Shown piece after piece: positions 25,257-37,901 of a stretch of 64,000 nucleotides of DNA (within the stretch, counting starts at the first letter, position 1; every line of letters begins with the position of its first letter). Source of the stretch: Rotaria socialis (lineage: Eukaryota; Rotifera; Eurotatoria; Philodinida; Philodinidae). Location: NCBI GenBank assembly GCA_905331475.1, contig CAJNYU010000497.1:379440-443439 (forward strand), written 5' to 3'. A program made the translations under genes and the position numbers. The notes below the pieces were generated by a model. The model was not told the DNA's origin, searched no databases, and worked only from the letters and a program-made list of their open reading frames with translations.

Positions 25257-25454
25257 TCAATAACGTTTATTTATTATTGTTGTTGTTGTTGACGATGCTG
25301 ATGATGAGTTGGCAGATGTTACAGCTGTGGTAGGTTTTGGTCTCACAGTAATACTTTCTTTCACAGTTAATGGATCAACTTGTAAGGAAACATCGTCATC
25401 TAATGAATTTGATATCTCAATCTCAATAATATCAGCTATTGGTGGAGAAAACAT
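25257..25454 (-). other. Short open frame inside the hAT element
   Basis: A 65-codon frame starting MFSPPIADIIEIEISNSLDD and ending in a Ser/Thr-rich tail, lying within the transposon boundaries. It may be a leftover N-terminal or passenger exon of the element, or chance. I cannot assign a function. Confidence 0.25.
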
Positions 25455-25739
25455 TCAAAATACAAAAATATTTCTTTGTTTACTATATCGATTTCTACAC
25501 GAAAATGCGATATATGTCCTTATTTGGTTCTTATATCTGTTTAACGCTTCCGTAGATTTGTTTTTTTTTCTCTTTAAAATCGCTCTAGGCTCAAAATGTC
25601 GCTAGTCGTCACATTAACAAAAACAGGAGAAATCATACAAAAACAGCTCCTGATATCAGGAGATTTTTCGTCAGGAAAAAAGTTCAAAAACCAGGAGGTC
25701 CCTGGTCAAAACAGGAGATTTGGTAACCCTAGAACGAAG

Positions 25740-26245
25740 TGAAGAAAAAGCTTAATAATCTTAGAAGTTTCTAAAAGAGCTGCAACTTCCATTTGTTTTT
25801 CATACTAACTGCTGATTTTCAACGATAAATACCATAATATTGATCGAATAACTTGCTAAGTAAATACACTAGATCATGCTTCTAATCATCTTTTCTCTTT
25901 AGTAAACCTCTCAACAAAAAAAAACTTTCTTATCGGTACATATAACGAAAACATTTTCAAGTTTATACAATAACAAACGCTCCAAATAAATGAGCAAACA
26001 TGTGTTTAGAACAACTTTGAAATAGTTACAATATACGATGTATACAAAAAAATTGAATACAAAAGAAAACAAAAGAAAAGAATGTTGTTGAATATTTTTT
26101 ACGACGAAATAATGACTAGTGCTGAATATAATAAAGTGTCTTCTATTCTACCAAGCTATATCGACATTCGAAAAAATGTATGTGTCGGCTTGTTGCATTA
26201 TCGAATCAAACCGATCAAACAACTAAAAGAGTAACAGAAATATGA
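25740..26245. other. Intergenic stretch, no gene seen
   Basis: AT-rich 3' flank of the 17-exon minus-strand gene, next to the hAT target site. No coding or repeat structure seen. Confidence 0.5.
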
Positions 26246-29200
26246 TCATATTTCTTTTGAAGGAAGATCAGAAAACAAAATTACTTCTTGTAACCATGCT
26301 GAATCACCACATATTGCACTAATTAATTCGGTTGCGTCGGCTGTTGGATTTAGTGCTTGTAATTCAGCGACCTAAATCAATAACATTTTATTCCAATCAA
26401 ACTTAATTCTCTATTACTTTTTGTTGTGCATGACAAAACATATGATAAACATGATGCTTAAGTTGATGAGCTGTTTGTGCTAAAATAGCAATATTTTCAC
26501 AGACAAATATTTCCTGAAAAAGAAAATGAATTCTTTTTTAAAAAGAAAATGACTGATTAAAATTTATTCTTCGTACTAGTATTTGTAATGGTGTTTCACT
26601 TGCTTTTAATGTATCAACATCGTATTGGTTTCCATGAAAACGTAATGTATGTGAAACCGATTGTGTTTTATCTTCTGTAACCTAAAATGAAGAGAAATAC
26701 ATAGTTAGAAGATAAAAATACACAAAAATATTTACTTGACAATGTAATTGTCGTTGTGGTTGAGTTATAATATCAAGTAACGGATATTTTGCAACTGCAC
26801 ACTATTCAAAGAGAATATTCTTTTACAATGTCAATTTTTAGAGTGCACTTACAGGAAAAGTTTCTATTGTACGTCGTGATTGAATAACATAATTATAACG
26901 TTGTTCAAGAATTTCATCAATCAATCGAATATATGTTGCATATTCGTCTGAAAATAAATTCTTTACGTTGTTGATAATTTACGAAGAAAAATTCAACCTG
27001 TATTGGCTTTAATTCTTGGTAATACATCGGCATCATAGACATGATTAACAAGTACTTGTGCATAAACATCATGTTGAATACGTACTGAACTCATATGACC
27101 ATGAATTCTACAATAGAATTAAATAAAATATTTATTTATTTTTCATTGCTAAAATATTTATCGTACTTAAGTTTAATTGGATGTGATTCATTAGCAATAC
27201 GAACAACTTCTTGATTATTATGTAAGCCTTTAAGTTCACATTTAAGTGGAATATAATCTTCATACACATTTGTATAAAGCATTCCCTTTGAAAAATAAGA
27301 CGAATTCGATTTCTATACGAAAATAATTTATATTCTTACTTCATCTGTAGCTTCCCATGCTATTTCAGAATCAGCAAGTACAGTATCATATTTAAGTAAA
27401 AGTGTTTTTGTATGTACTTTCCATATTGGAAAATGAAGTAAATTAAGGAAATGTCCTTTATACAATAGAAATTGACCAAGTTCAAATGGAATTTCAGGTC
27501 CCATTTCTATGATTAGAGTATTGAGAAAATAATCAAGCAAAGAAAGATTTTCTTTCATTTTTACCTTCTTCTGAAAACTGTTGACTTTGAGTATTTGTTG
27601 ATTGATCCATTGCTGTCGAAGTTGATGCTTCCTGTTGTTGTTTATCAGTAGTTGTTGTTGATTGAGAATATTCAGCAGCTACTTGTTGTTGAAGAGAATT
27701 GTTGTTTAATTGTAATTGATCATGTTTCATTTCGTATAATCCACCAGTTGTTGATGATGAACTTTCAAAAAAATCAAGAATGACCAGAAACATAGTAAAA
27801 CAAAAATTTCTTACTTTGAATTATTCTGTTGATTTCTTTTCTGTGATGAGTGATGATGTTCGTGAGATTTATCTAAGTTTAAGAATCTCATTTTAAAAAT
27901 AAAATATATCATGTGCATTTCAATTACTTGTAGCAAAATTTGATTTAGACAAAGCTGCAACTAACAGTGCATCTGTTGATTCCTATATAAAAAATGAATG
28001 TCACTTAATTATAATCATATGTGAAACGAATTTTACCTTTTCAACTTGCATTCTATTTTGATCCGTTGTAGAAAGTAGTTCATTCGAAATATAATTCATT
28101 GAATTTTGATTATTTTGCTGTTGTTCCTGTACCATTTCATTCAATTGACTAAGTATTGCCGCTGCTGATGCAGTCGCTGATTCAATAGCCTCAGTTCCAT
28201 TGGATGTTTGTGTTAATGTAAGTGTACCAGCATTTAATTGATTAAGTATGTCTTGAGGTAATGTAATTGTTGTCTAGAAATATTTTAAAGAAAATCTTCA
28301 ATAAAATATGAAAAATAAATATTTCTTACGGAGTTATTAAGAACATTTGGTACAGTTTGTGCATTACGAAATAAATCATTCAATGTATTGATATATTGTT
28401 GTTGATTACCTTTTTGTTGTTGTGCATTTGCTGTTAACGTTATTGTTTGTGGTAGAAAATTTCCTGTTTGATTATTATTTACATTCGTTGGAATATTTTT
28501 TAATAATGGATTTATTTTAACGCCTTTACTATCATCATATACTGGTCGTCCAATAACCATGATTTCTTCCATGCGTGATTCATCATTGAGCATATAGGTT
28601 TGATAACCCATTGAACCAGTTTGTTGTCCAAGATTATTAAGAATAATACCAGCATTGACAGCACCAATATATATATTATCTTTTGGTTTACGAACAATCG
28701 GTTCATTTGCTATCGATTCTAATGATGGAACTTTTTCTCCGGCAAGAAATTTAAGAAATGCATTATGAAATGACTTCTCTTTTGGATCATAATGAATTTC
28801 AACTAAAACGAACGACCAATAGACTTTTCTTCTCTTCTTAATTTTAAAGATAAAATGTTTTTACTTGGTTTTCGTTTTGGTGGTGGAACTGTAACACGTT
28901 GAATTGATTCTTCAACATTTTGAACATGAAATGCATTGGCATTAACCTGATGTAGATATGTATATTAATAAATTGATACAATGCAATCTATGTTTATTTT
29001 ACTTTGCTTTGAAATGATTGTTTATGTGGTATAATTGATGGATTCATTGTAGCAGGTGCAATAGGTTTCGGTGTTGGTTTCGGCTGTATTGGTACAGGTG
29101 TTGAAACAACAGACGAAGTATGCGTTGTTTGAATTGTTGGCATTGATGCGATTTGTAAAATTTGTTGTTGTAAACCTGCAGAAATCTGAGCCATTTGTTG

Positions 29201-29902
29201 TTGTTCCGTATAATGATTGAATAGAGAACCTAAATTCATTGAAATTTGATGGATTCGATTCACGATATAAATATTCAATTACTACGATCACTACTTCAGA
29301 AATTTCAACTCAATTTAAATGATAGGTTTGTCGAGAAATCTGCTTTTTTTTACAAAATAGACACATCAAAGTCGTAGCAACTGACATATGAAGTAAAATA
29401 CATCGATCTTTACGATTATATCCGAATGTAAGAAATATTTAATCAGTTCAAATCAGTTGAATAGTAGTGTATGGTATATTTTATTCATAGAATATTTCAT
29501 ATATCCGTTCTTTAAGTTAATCATCATTTTTGAACTGATACATTTTAAAATAACTTACCGTCTTGTAAAAGTGCATTGATATCTTGATCTTTATCAATGA
29601 TAATATCTGAAATGGTACAAAAATAAAAACAATTTTCAGCATAAATCTCAAGACCAAATTAGAGAAAATTTACATTGATCTTGCCCTTGATCATCTGTAA
29701 TAATCAAAATTTGTTGATTTTCATTTATATGATTTTGTAGTTGATTGATTAATTCAGCTTGATTTGATGAATCTTGTATGATAACTAAATCGTTATTTCC
29801 AACTGTTGTTGTAGGTAAAATATTACCAGCTGTTTGTAGAACAGTACCAGGTAATACTTGTGCGGTACTAACGGTCGTTAACGGAACAACATTGCTATAC
29901 AT
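26246..29902 (-). CDS. Q-rich nuclear protein, QSER1/PRR12-like (DUF4211 type)
   Basis: Seventeen short exons (29902-29674, 29606-29559, 29229-29003, 28946-28865, 28802-28330, 28273-28037, 27982-27928, 27872-27815, 27761-27565, 27506-27340, 27285-27167, 27107-26998, 26947-26853, 26801-26736, 26681-26577, 26513-26418, 26371-26246) sum to 829 residues in frame. The N-terminal half is Gln/Thr/Asn-rich with a PVPIQPKPTPKPIAP linker. The C-terminal half, from about residue 535, is well ordered: FELGQFLLYKGHF, FPIWKVHTKTLLLKYD, LRIDEILEQRYNYV-like helices and a His-rich helix (QTAHQLKHHVYHMFCHAQQK). The 'WKV..KTLL.KY' block recalls the C-terminal DUF4211 region of vertebrate QSER1/PRR12, as does the Q/S-rich N-terminus, so a chromatin-linked role is plausible. 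This match is from memory of the family and should be treated as tentative. I start at the first ATG; an in-frame TTG lies upstream. Confidence 0.6.
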
Positions 29903-30122
29903 TGTAGAATTTATTTTCTTGGTTGGAATATGACTCGAGAGTGTATGTTTTCGTTTGACGCACAAAGAACGATTGCAGTTTATGATTGGAGCAGTCGTTT
30001 CACCAATGAAATTGCACGACGTGATGTTAGATGAGGGCGCACGTCACATTCACATATATATATATATATATATATATCAGCTGCATCCTTTGTAGATAGT
30101 TTTTTCTACGAACAACAGTATC
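29903..30122. promoter_or_regulatory. Bidirectional intergenic promoter region with (TA)n
   Basis: Only 220 bp separate the start codons of two divergently transcribed genes, the Q-rich minus-strand gene and TAPT1. The spacer contains an uninterrupted TA repeat (30054-30077). Both promoters must lie here or overlap the first exons. No further core element can be named with confidence. Confidence 0.5.
30054..30077. repeat. (TA)n microsatellite
   Basis: Twelve TA dinucleotides in the spacer between two divergent genes. Confidence 0.9.
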
Positions 30123-33100
30123 ATGACTGAAACAACGACGAGTAGCCAAAGAAGTTCGTATAATTTATTGTGTTGAAAAAATTAGAAAATTATTCCATTT
30201 TCTTTTATAGCTCCTCTTTCTTTTTGGGGTTTCATTCAAGCCGAATTTACTCGTGATTATATGCTCGAATGTGAAGAACAAAAGTACCTAGAAAAGCGAG
30301 AAAGAATATATAATTTTCTCTTGATGTCATCAAGTCTTGAGAAGGTAAATTGAAATTATTAAAACCCGAAGCGAAAAATATATTTGTTTGGCTTGATTTT
30401 CTTATTATTGAAAATTAAGTTTAACATTTTTCGCAAAAATAATTTTATCCTCGAGGAACAACTGAAATAGATGAAGTAAACAGCTATTCGCAGCTACACT
30501 CGAGCAATGATACAAATATAGATGAGATTCCTTTTTTCTTTTTGTTTTCATTTCTCTACTTTTATTTTAGAAATAATCGATAAAATCATTTTTTTGTTCT
30601 ACAGGTGGGTAATTTTATATTTCGAGAAGTAATACGAGATTGATGTTTTAATTTCAAAAAAGAAATTCGGTTTTTCTCATGTGGTTTTATTTTTTGATAG
30701 TTTATGCTCTATGGATTTTGTCAATGTTTGGATACATTTCTATACGTGTGGACTTTCTTACCGATGCGTATTACACTTGCTCTCATGCAAGCAATTGGCA
30801 CATTATGTCGTTTTCGAACTTCAAAACCGTACATAGAAAATAGATGATTATTTTGGTTTAGTATTGAAGTTTTTTTTTGTTCAGGAATCGTTTATTTGAA
30901 CCAGCACAAATTATTGACATGGTCAAAGGCTTAGTTGTACTCGGTTGTGCTGCACCCATGTGTTTTATGGATATTTCCGTAGTATACCATACAGTTCGTG
31001 CTCAGGCTGCTATCAAACTGTATATGTTTTTTAATATGCTTGAAGTAGATATAAAAAAAATTGACTACAACAAATGAATGTCTATTGAAATTTGAAATTC
31101 AAAGGTATGTGATCGTTTGCTATCTTCATTTGGTCAAGATACACTTGATGCTGTCTATTGGACGGCAACTGAACCGCGTCGTAAACATAGTGCTTGGAAA
31201 TTACTTTTGTGGCTTATTATCGCTATTACTTATTGTAGTAAGTAATTTGCTAATAAATGCAGTATAGAATAGTAGAAAGTACCCAACAAGTCATAAGTAA
31301 TATCATTTAATAGTAATTATCTATATGACATATTTGAAAGATTATTTAGTGATATAGCTACAGAATTGGTTATCACTGGAGAACATGACAGTTATCAGAG
31401 AATAGAAAAAGAGAGAAAGCGATGATTGTAAATATTTAAGCATGACGGATAACGTATATGTTGCAATGATAGGCGAGTTTAAAGATAAAGTAGAAAATAA
31501 CGATTTGACACGTAGAATATGTAATTAGCTAGTTATTGAAGTGCGAAATGAATGTATAAGAGCAGAAGGAACGACAAGAAGGAGCATTCAAACGATATTA
31601 ATTGAATGATAGTATGTATATAATAGTTTTAGCATAGGTAGCTAGACACTTGTTGAAGTAAACCGAAAAAATGTCAGCCAAGATGTAAGAATAGAAAAAA
31701 AAACTAACGTCTCGTCAATTATTCAGCTCATAGATCTTATTTTAATAAGTTTCAATAAACTCATTCTAAGATCTATTGAAGTGCTTCAGAACTATAAGCT
31801 TGATCAGATTAACTTCCTTTTGGTGTTCTGTTATCATCTTTACATCTGATGATTTTCTCATATATTTAGATCATTGACAAATGTCTTAACATTAAGCATA
31901 TCTTGAGGGTGTGTTTAAAAAAAACTTCGGAAGTACGCTTTCGCTTTTGATATTCTGTAAGATGTGTTTCCAATGGTAGCATTCAATTTTATCGATACAA
32001 TTATCCCTACAATAATATTTCTGTATGATTTGTAATTTTAGCAATTCATGCTATTCTTGTACTTCTTCAAGCCATTACATTGAATGTTGCTTTTAATTCC
32101 CAAAATAAAATGCTATTAATTATTATGTTAACAAATAATGTAAGTGTTCATATTGAATTTAAATAAATAAATATTTGCTTTTTATCCTTCATAGTTTATT
32201 GAATTAAAACATAGTGTATTTAAAAAATTCGATCGAAATAATTTATTTCAACTATCATGTAGTGACTGTCGTGAGCGTTTTCATTATGTTATTTTATTAT
32301 TTGTCGTTTGTGTACGTAATCTTGATCAATTTAATTGGGATATGAGTCAATTTTGGCCGTTAATTGATTTTATTGTTGTGGTTTTTGTTGTTGAATTTTT
32401 CGTTGATTGGGTAAAACATGGATTTATTTTAAAATTTAATGAACTTTCGTCTGAAGTCTATCGAGAATATATATTAAGTCTAGCACTGGATATGGTTAAA
32501 ACAAAACAAGATATTGTATGTTTAATTATATTTTGACTTTTTATTTGATTATAGTTGGCAATTGTATTTTTTAGGCATTATCCGATTATACGGATTTGCT
32601 TAGCCGTCGATTAGGATTTATTCCATTACCATTTGCTTGTCTTATTTTTGGTGTACTTTTTCAAACAATTAATGTTAAAACAGTTTTAGCATTCATGAAT
32701 GTTCTATTAGCATTTCTATGGTAAACTATTTATTATAAATAATTCTTTTAAATAGTACTTTGAGTTTCTTTTTCTTGTTTAGTCTATTTGCAACAAAACT
32801 TGCTGTCGGAACAATTTTATTGGGTGTTTCCTGTGAATATATAACTAATAATCGAAAAGAAACTATAACCAGTGCAGCTCCGATAAAGGAACAAATGGCA
32901 AATACTAATGTTACTACAAGTGATCAGTCAACTGCTGAAACAACGGCAATAATCACACAGCCAATAGAAAAAACACATACACGAAGTATGAGCCTCGTAC
33001 ATTTAAATAAACTAATTAGTAAACAAGAACTATGTCAACCGTCAACATTACCATCAGTTGATGGTGGAGATGAATTGAATGAAACATCCTTTCGTGATGC

Positions 33101-33341
33101 TGACGATAATTATCAATGTTTAACCAATGATCAAAATTGTCCACCAGTCTTGATATTTTCAAAAGCATCAACATCAAATATGAGCAATATTGAAAATATA
33201 AATAATAACAATAGCTCAACAATAACAACGAATACAGATGAAGGAATTGTTTTTACAGCGCAATCGTCAACACCAAATAGAAAACAAGACTTGAACGATG
33301 TTCAGAGATATAAAATGTGTGGAAACTCAATTATTATTTAA
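30123..33341 (+). CDS. TAPT1: TAPT1-family transmembrane protein
   Basis: Nine exons (30123-30153, 30211-30344, 30701-30828, 30885-31044, 31105-31237, 32042-32139, 32195-32515, 32575-32720, 32783-33341) give 569 residues. Family blocks in order are SFWGFIQAEFTRDYMLE with EKRERIYNFL, the membrane stretch LYGFCQCLDTFLYVWTFLP, LFEPAQIIDMVKGLVVL, YHTVRAQAAIKLYMFFNMLE, LLSSFGQDTLDALYWTATEP, ITLNVAFNSQNKMLL, IMLTNNFIELKHSVFKKF, DWVKHGFILKFNELS and RLGFIPLPFACLIFG. This is the TAPT1/Emp65 core. Vertebrate TAPT1 is linked to the ciliary base and skeletal patterning; yeast Emp65 acts in ER quality control. The N-terminus is much shorter than in vertebrates, and the C-terminal 150 residues are polar and not conserved. 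The first coding exon is 31 nt. One intron (31238-32041) is about 800 nt, far above the local norm. Confidence 0.92.
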
Positions 33342-33689
33342 AACTCAGTTCATCAAGGACTCTTCTGTTCTTGATTCAAGTAAAAAGAATGAAGAACATT
33401 TTTTTTGTGAATTTGTTGTTACAATAGCATTGTGCACGATGCCTAGCTGCGATTTTTCGACTTAACGTTAAAATATGAATAAATCTATCATGAAAATAAA
33501 TCGTAGTTTTTCTATTCATATTATCGAAATATTTAGAAATTTTACTACAATTTTATTTTTCATACGCAAAGATTTCCTTTTGAGTGAATCAATGCATAAA
33601 GACACTAAGAGTCTATAAGTGAAACAAATGTTTTAATCTATGATGCAAAATGCAATAATAAAATATACGGTATGAATACAAACAAGAAG

Positions 33690-34480
33690 ATAAAGTGAAT
33701 TTATATTTGAGTTCTGCTTCTTATTCTTAAGTTGTTTTGCAACATATTCACGGTTTTTCTTTGCTTCTTCAGAAAATATGGTGTTTGCTGAATAGTTTCT
33801 TTGGATATATCATTGTCTTTGAAAGTTTTAGTTGACCATGAAAATGTATTTTAAAGAAGTTTTTTGAAGATCCGACGTTCCTTTTTAGTTTGTCAACTAT
33901 TTCCGTCAATTTTTATATGCATCTAAAATTTTCGAAATATCAGAAATTAGTTTATCGTATGTATCACCGGTAACTTTACCGATTAATTCTAGAAGTTCTT
34001 TAAATCATTTGCGAATTCATAACATCGTGTTTAGCAAGTTTTTCGAGATCTTCATATAGATGGATGTGGGTGCATACATGAGGAATATCCACACCACACT
34101 CAGGATGATCGACCTAGGAGTATAAGGGTAAGGAACAAGGGTTCTTGAGAGAACGGATAAAAATTTAGTCTGGTAATATACTTTAGTATCTAATTAAACG
34201 CTTTGTAGATTTCTTGAATTTGTGTTCATCAAATAAATTTTTATTGATCTCTTCATTGATAGATGTACTGCTTATGAAAAGCAGATACTAGGCCAATTTG
34301 TACATGCATCAATTTTCGTCCTTTTCGTTTTCCACACTTGCTTTTGTATACTACTTGTTTTATTGTAGAAACTGCTGCTGATATTAGTAAGGCTAATGAA
34401 AATGCCACAGGTGGAAGACACACGGTCGTAAGCGATCGTCACCAGTGAGATACTCAATTTTTTGACCAGATGATGGGGGT
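33690..34480 (-). pseudogene. Decayed coding remnants, unidentified
   Basis: Minus-strand stretches with coding texture are broken by stops and frame changes. In order along the minus strand these are GQKIEYLTGDDRL and, one frame over, a hydrophobic run AFSLALLISAAVSTI followed by KQVVYKSKCGKRKGRK (about 34470-34265); then DHPECGVDIPHVCTHIHLYE, ELLELIGKVTGDTYDKLI and EEAKKNREYVAKQLKNKK (about 34125-33695). The pieces cannot be joined in one frame with plausible introns. I do not recognise the parent gene. Alternatively some are true exons of a gene I failed to assemble. Confidence 0.35.
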
Positions 34481-34635
34481 GTTTCGCCGTTTACGGCATG
34501 GCAAAATACGGTACGTGCCACAACGTTAACTTACGGCGATTTACGGTCGGAAAACGGTAAGAAACGATAGTATTCGTTAGCGTTTTCCGCCGTGTACGAT
34601 CGTTTCTAGTCGTCGTAATGTTCGACCTGAGCTTC
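34477..34635. repeat. GC-richer patch with repeated TTACGG/CGGT motifs
   Basis: A patch of about 160 bp standing out from AT-rich DNA by many CG dinucleotides and repeats of (T)TTACGG and ACGGT. It includes an inverted pair CGGAAAACG / CGTTTTCCG. This looks like part of a MITE or other repeat. I could not define its ends or a target duplication. Confidence 0.35.
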
Positions 34636-36184
34636 TGTGTATTTTGCTATAATCTATGAAATGCAGTTATTTGGCTCATTTATTTTAAGAAATATGATAA
34701 TAAAATCTAAGTATAGTTGAATCTATCATGAACATTCCATTTAATAAAAATATTAGAACGAATGTTTTTTCAACGAGATATCTTAATCATGTATTGAACT
34801 ATGATAGAACTTGATATAAAAAGAAAATAAGACAAGTCTACATGTCGGAACGACGCTCAACCCATCTTGAAAAAATAAAGAATTGATCATAGCGTATTTA
34901 ATGCTTTCAAAAATGGTGAATTTGGTCTAGTCTTTTTCGAAGTTCAAATTAAGAGGAAAAAATCTTGGTTGAATATATTCAAAAGTAAATCGAAGTAGTG
35001 TTCCAGTTTATATTTACGCCAGCAAATAGAATGCAGTGTGATAAAGAAACACATTAATAGTGTTATATTTATTAATATTTCATAAAAAATATCTTAACAA
35101 AAGTGTCTACAAAGTGAGCCATTCTATAACATGTATTCACTCTTTTTCTTCATCGTTAGCCATTTCATTTTTCAATTGCTGAATCTTTTTAGCTTCTAAA
35201 ATCATCATAAGACATATTGAATGAATATATGAAATTAATTTCATGTTATATTTACACGAACAGAACGTTGAAAGTAACATGCTGGAAAAGAATTCAAAAC
35301 TCGTACAAGCTTCAATCGCTGTTGGACGCGACCATAAAATAACGATACACATACGATAACAATAGTTTTATATCAATAGTGCTGATGGAAATTCTTAAGA
35401 TTGATTTCAAAAGAAAAATCTTAATTAATAGTAATTTTTGTTTTATTATACCGACCCAGTTCAGAGAGAAACAAATGTAATCTAGATGATATCCGAACTT
35501 CACTCGAATATGAAATGCATTGCGAAACCCGTAACCTAATGATAGATATAAATTTTAATTCTGCAGCAGAAATCGAATTTTCACGATTGGAACCATTTCA
35601 ATATTGCTGTTGATTCCGAACTGCATGCATAATGCAAATTTTAATGAGGCATTACACGTATCAGACAGATAGAATCTCTAGACATTTCCTACAACATTCA
35701 TAACAGTGTTTAAGAACCGGATGGAACAACTGAATTTTGACCTTACATGTGCCATCTAGATAGCCCTATTTGTAATAAGAATGTTTTCTCCACAAATTGG
35801 CTTAAATCTCACTAAACGCTCAATAACTCCAGTGTGTAATATGAATTTGTGTTTAACATACATGTAAAGTTATTTATGAAGAAGATTTAGGTATAATAAC
35901 TATAAATCCGGTAGAAAGTTGCAGAAGGTTCTGACTGTTGCTTTTAATATTTATTATCCCATGACTCTACTTTACATAGAGAATCCAAACTCAAGTTAAG
36001 TTTTCCAGCTCAAATGATTCTTTCATTAAATTGAACTGATGGTGATTGTTTTATTTTTATTTTTTTTGTTGAATGACATTTTTTGTCAGTTCTATTCTTC
36101 TTTCTTTGCAGTTTATTTTAATAATAACATACAACAAAACAAAACGTTAACACATTTAATTTGATGTTGTAGTCGAACGATATT
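34636..36184. other. Intergenic stretch, no gene seen
   Basis: AT-rich sequence between the decayed remnants and the end of RPS23. Several short minus-strand frames near 35137-35503 are not supported by splice sites or known motifs. Confidence 0.5.
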
Positions 36185-36809
<625 letters not shown>

Positions 36810-36844
36810 TTTGTTCGGGTTAAGATAAAAAAAGGGTGGTTATC

Positions 36845-37901
36845 TGAAATAAAAAGCAATCAATAATTGTATGACTCTATAAAGTCATTAGAAAAACAAA
36901 ATTCGAAAAGAAAATGTTTCTGTTTGTTTATTTAGAACACCCTTGTTTAAAAAAAAAGAGCTGATTGAAATAGTACTCTAGGTTATAAAAAATGCAAAAA
37001 CATTAAACATCGATTAAGATGAAGACAAGAAGCTTTCCAATAAATGAAATGAATTATGAAAATATACGAATTGATCGATAATTTTCTCTTAGTACGATGC
37101 AGTCTTTTTGGTTTATTTATTTATCTGTATATCTTACTATATAACTCGGTTCGATTCTGAATTCAAGTTAAAATGAACAAATCAGACAATCATGACAATA
37201 AATTGGAGGTCTATTATAGATGTCGCTGCTTTTTCCTATCATATTTTTGTAAACAATAATAGTAGTTACCTGAAAAAATAAGTATGAGACAGTTTCCATT
37301 ATTTACAAATTTATTTTTTTCTATCTGAACTAATTTAACTTGATTATTGACTTAAATTTTTCTCGTTTTCCTTTCAAATAAACAATCTCTAATCTTTAGA
37401 CGGCTTCTTGCCAGTCAAATAAAAGCAAAAGTTGCTTCAAACTATAGATTTTTTTTTTCTACTCGCTGTCTAGTGCTTTTTTTCTTCGCTCTTCTGCTCT
37501 TTACAATAGCTGACAGTTTCAAAGCTGTAACTACGAACATGATTATCATAAGATGAGAATTACCAGTTGGAAACATGTTTGAACTATATCATTCTAGTAT
37601 TTGAAAGAAATTCAATTGATTTAACATGATGAATCGTTTTTGATCTACTTTTAAAAATCTTTCTATTTTAGATGATTAGTTTGTAGTCAATCAATTCTTT
37701 CTCTTTTTCTACGTTTAATAACTTGTAGTCGAGAATAAATCGAATTGAAAATCGAAAAAATAACAAAAAAAGAAACTAAAGGAATCTAAATTAGTTCATT
37801 TCATTTCATTTCATGATATGATGTAAGCTTCAATTATTAACAAAAATATGTTCTGATTTTTTTCCTTTGTATTTCTCACAAAAGACTTTCTTCTGTGTAA
37901 T
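36845..37901. other. Intergenic stretch between divergent RPS23 and ZFAND4
   Basis: About 1.1 kb of AT-rich DNA separating two divergently oriented genes, presumably carrying both promoters. A TTTCATTTCATTTCATTTCA pentamer run lies near 37796-37814. No other structure seen. Confidence 0.5.

Larger units (their letters stand above)
24281..25731. mobile_element. Decayed hAT transposon with 8-bp target duplication
   Basis: The ends are CAGGGTTACCAAAT at 24281 and its reverse complement at 25718-25731 (13 of 14; the terminal base has changed). The 8-bp sequence gaacgaag flanks both sides (24273-24280 and 25732-25739), exactly the duplication length made by hAT transposases. Subterminal ATCAGGAGCT is also shared in inverted orientation. 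The 1,451-bp element includes a nested 192-bp MITE, so only about 1.26 kb is original. That is too short for a complete hAT, and the element is internally deleted. A transposase C-terminal remnant lies on the minus strand. Confidence 0.85.

Noticed and set aside
37081-37180. GGTTCGATTCT near 37148 considered as a tRNA B box
   Set aside because: No A box at the right distance and no acceptor-stem pairing could be found.
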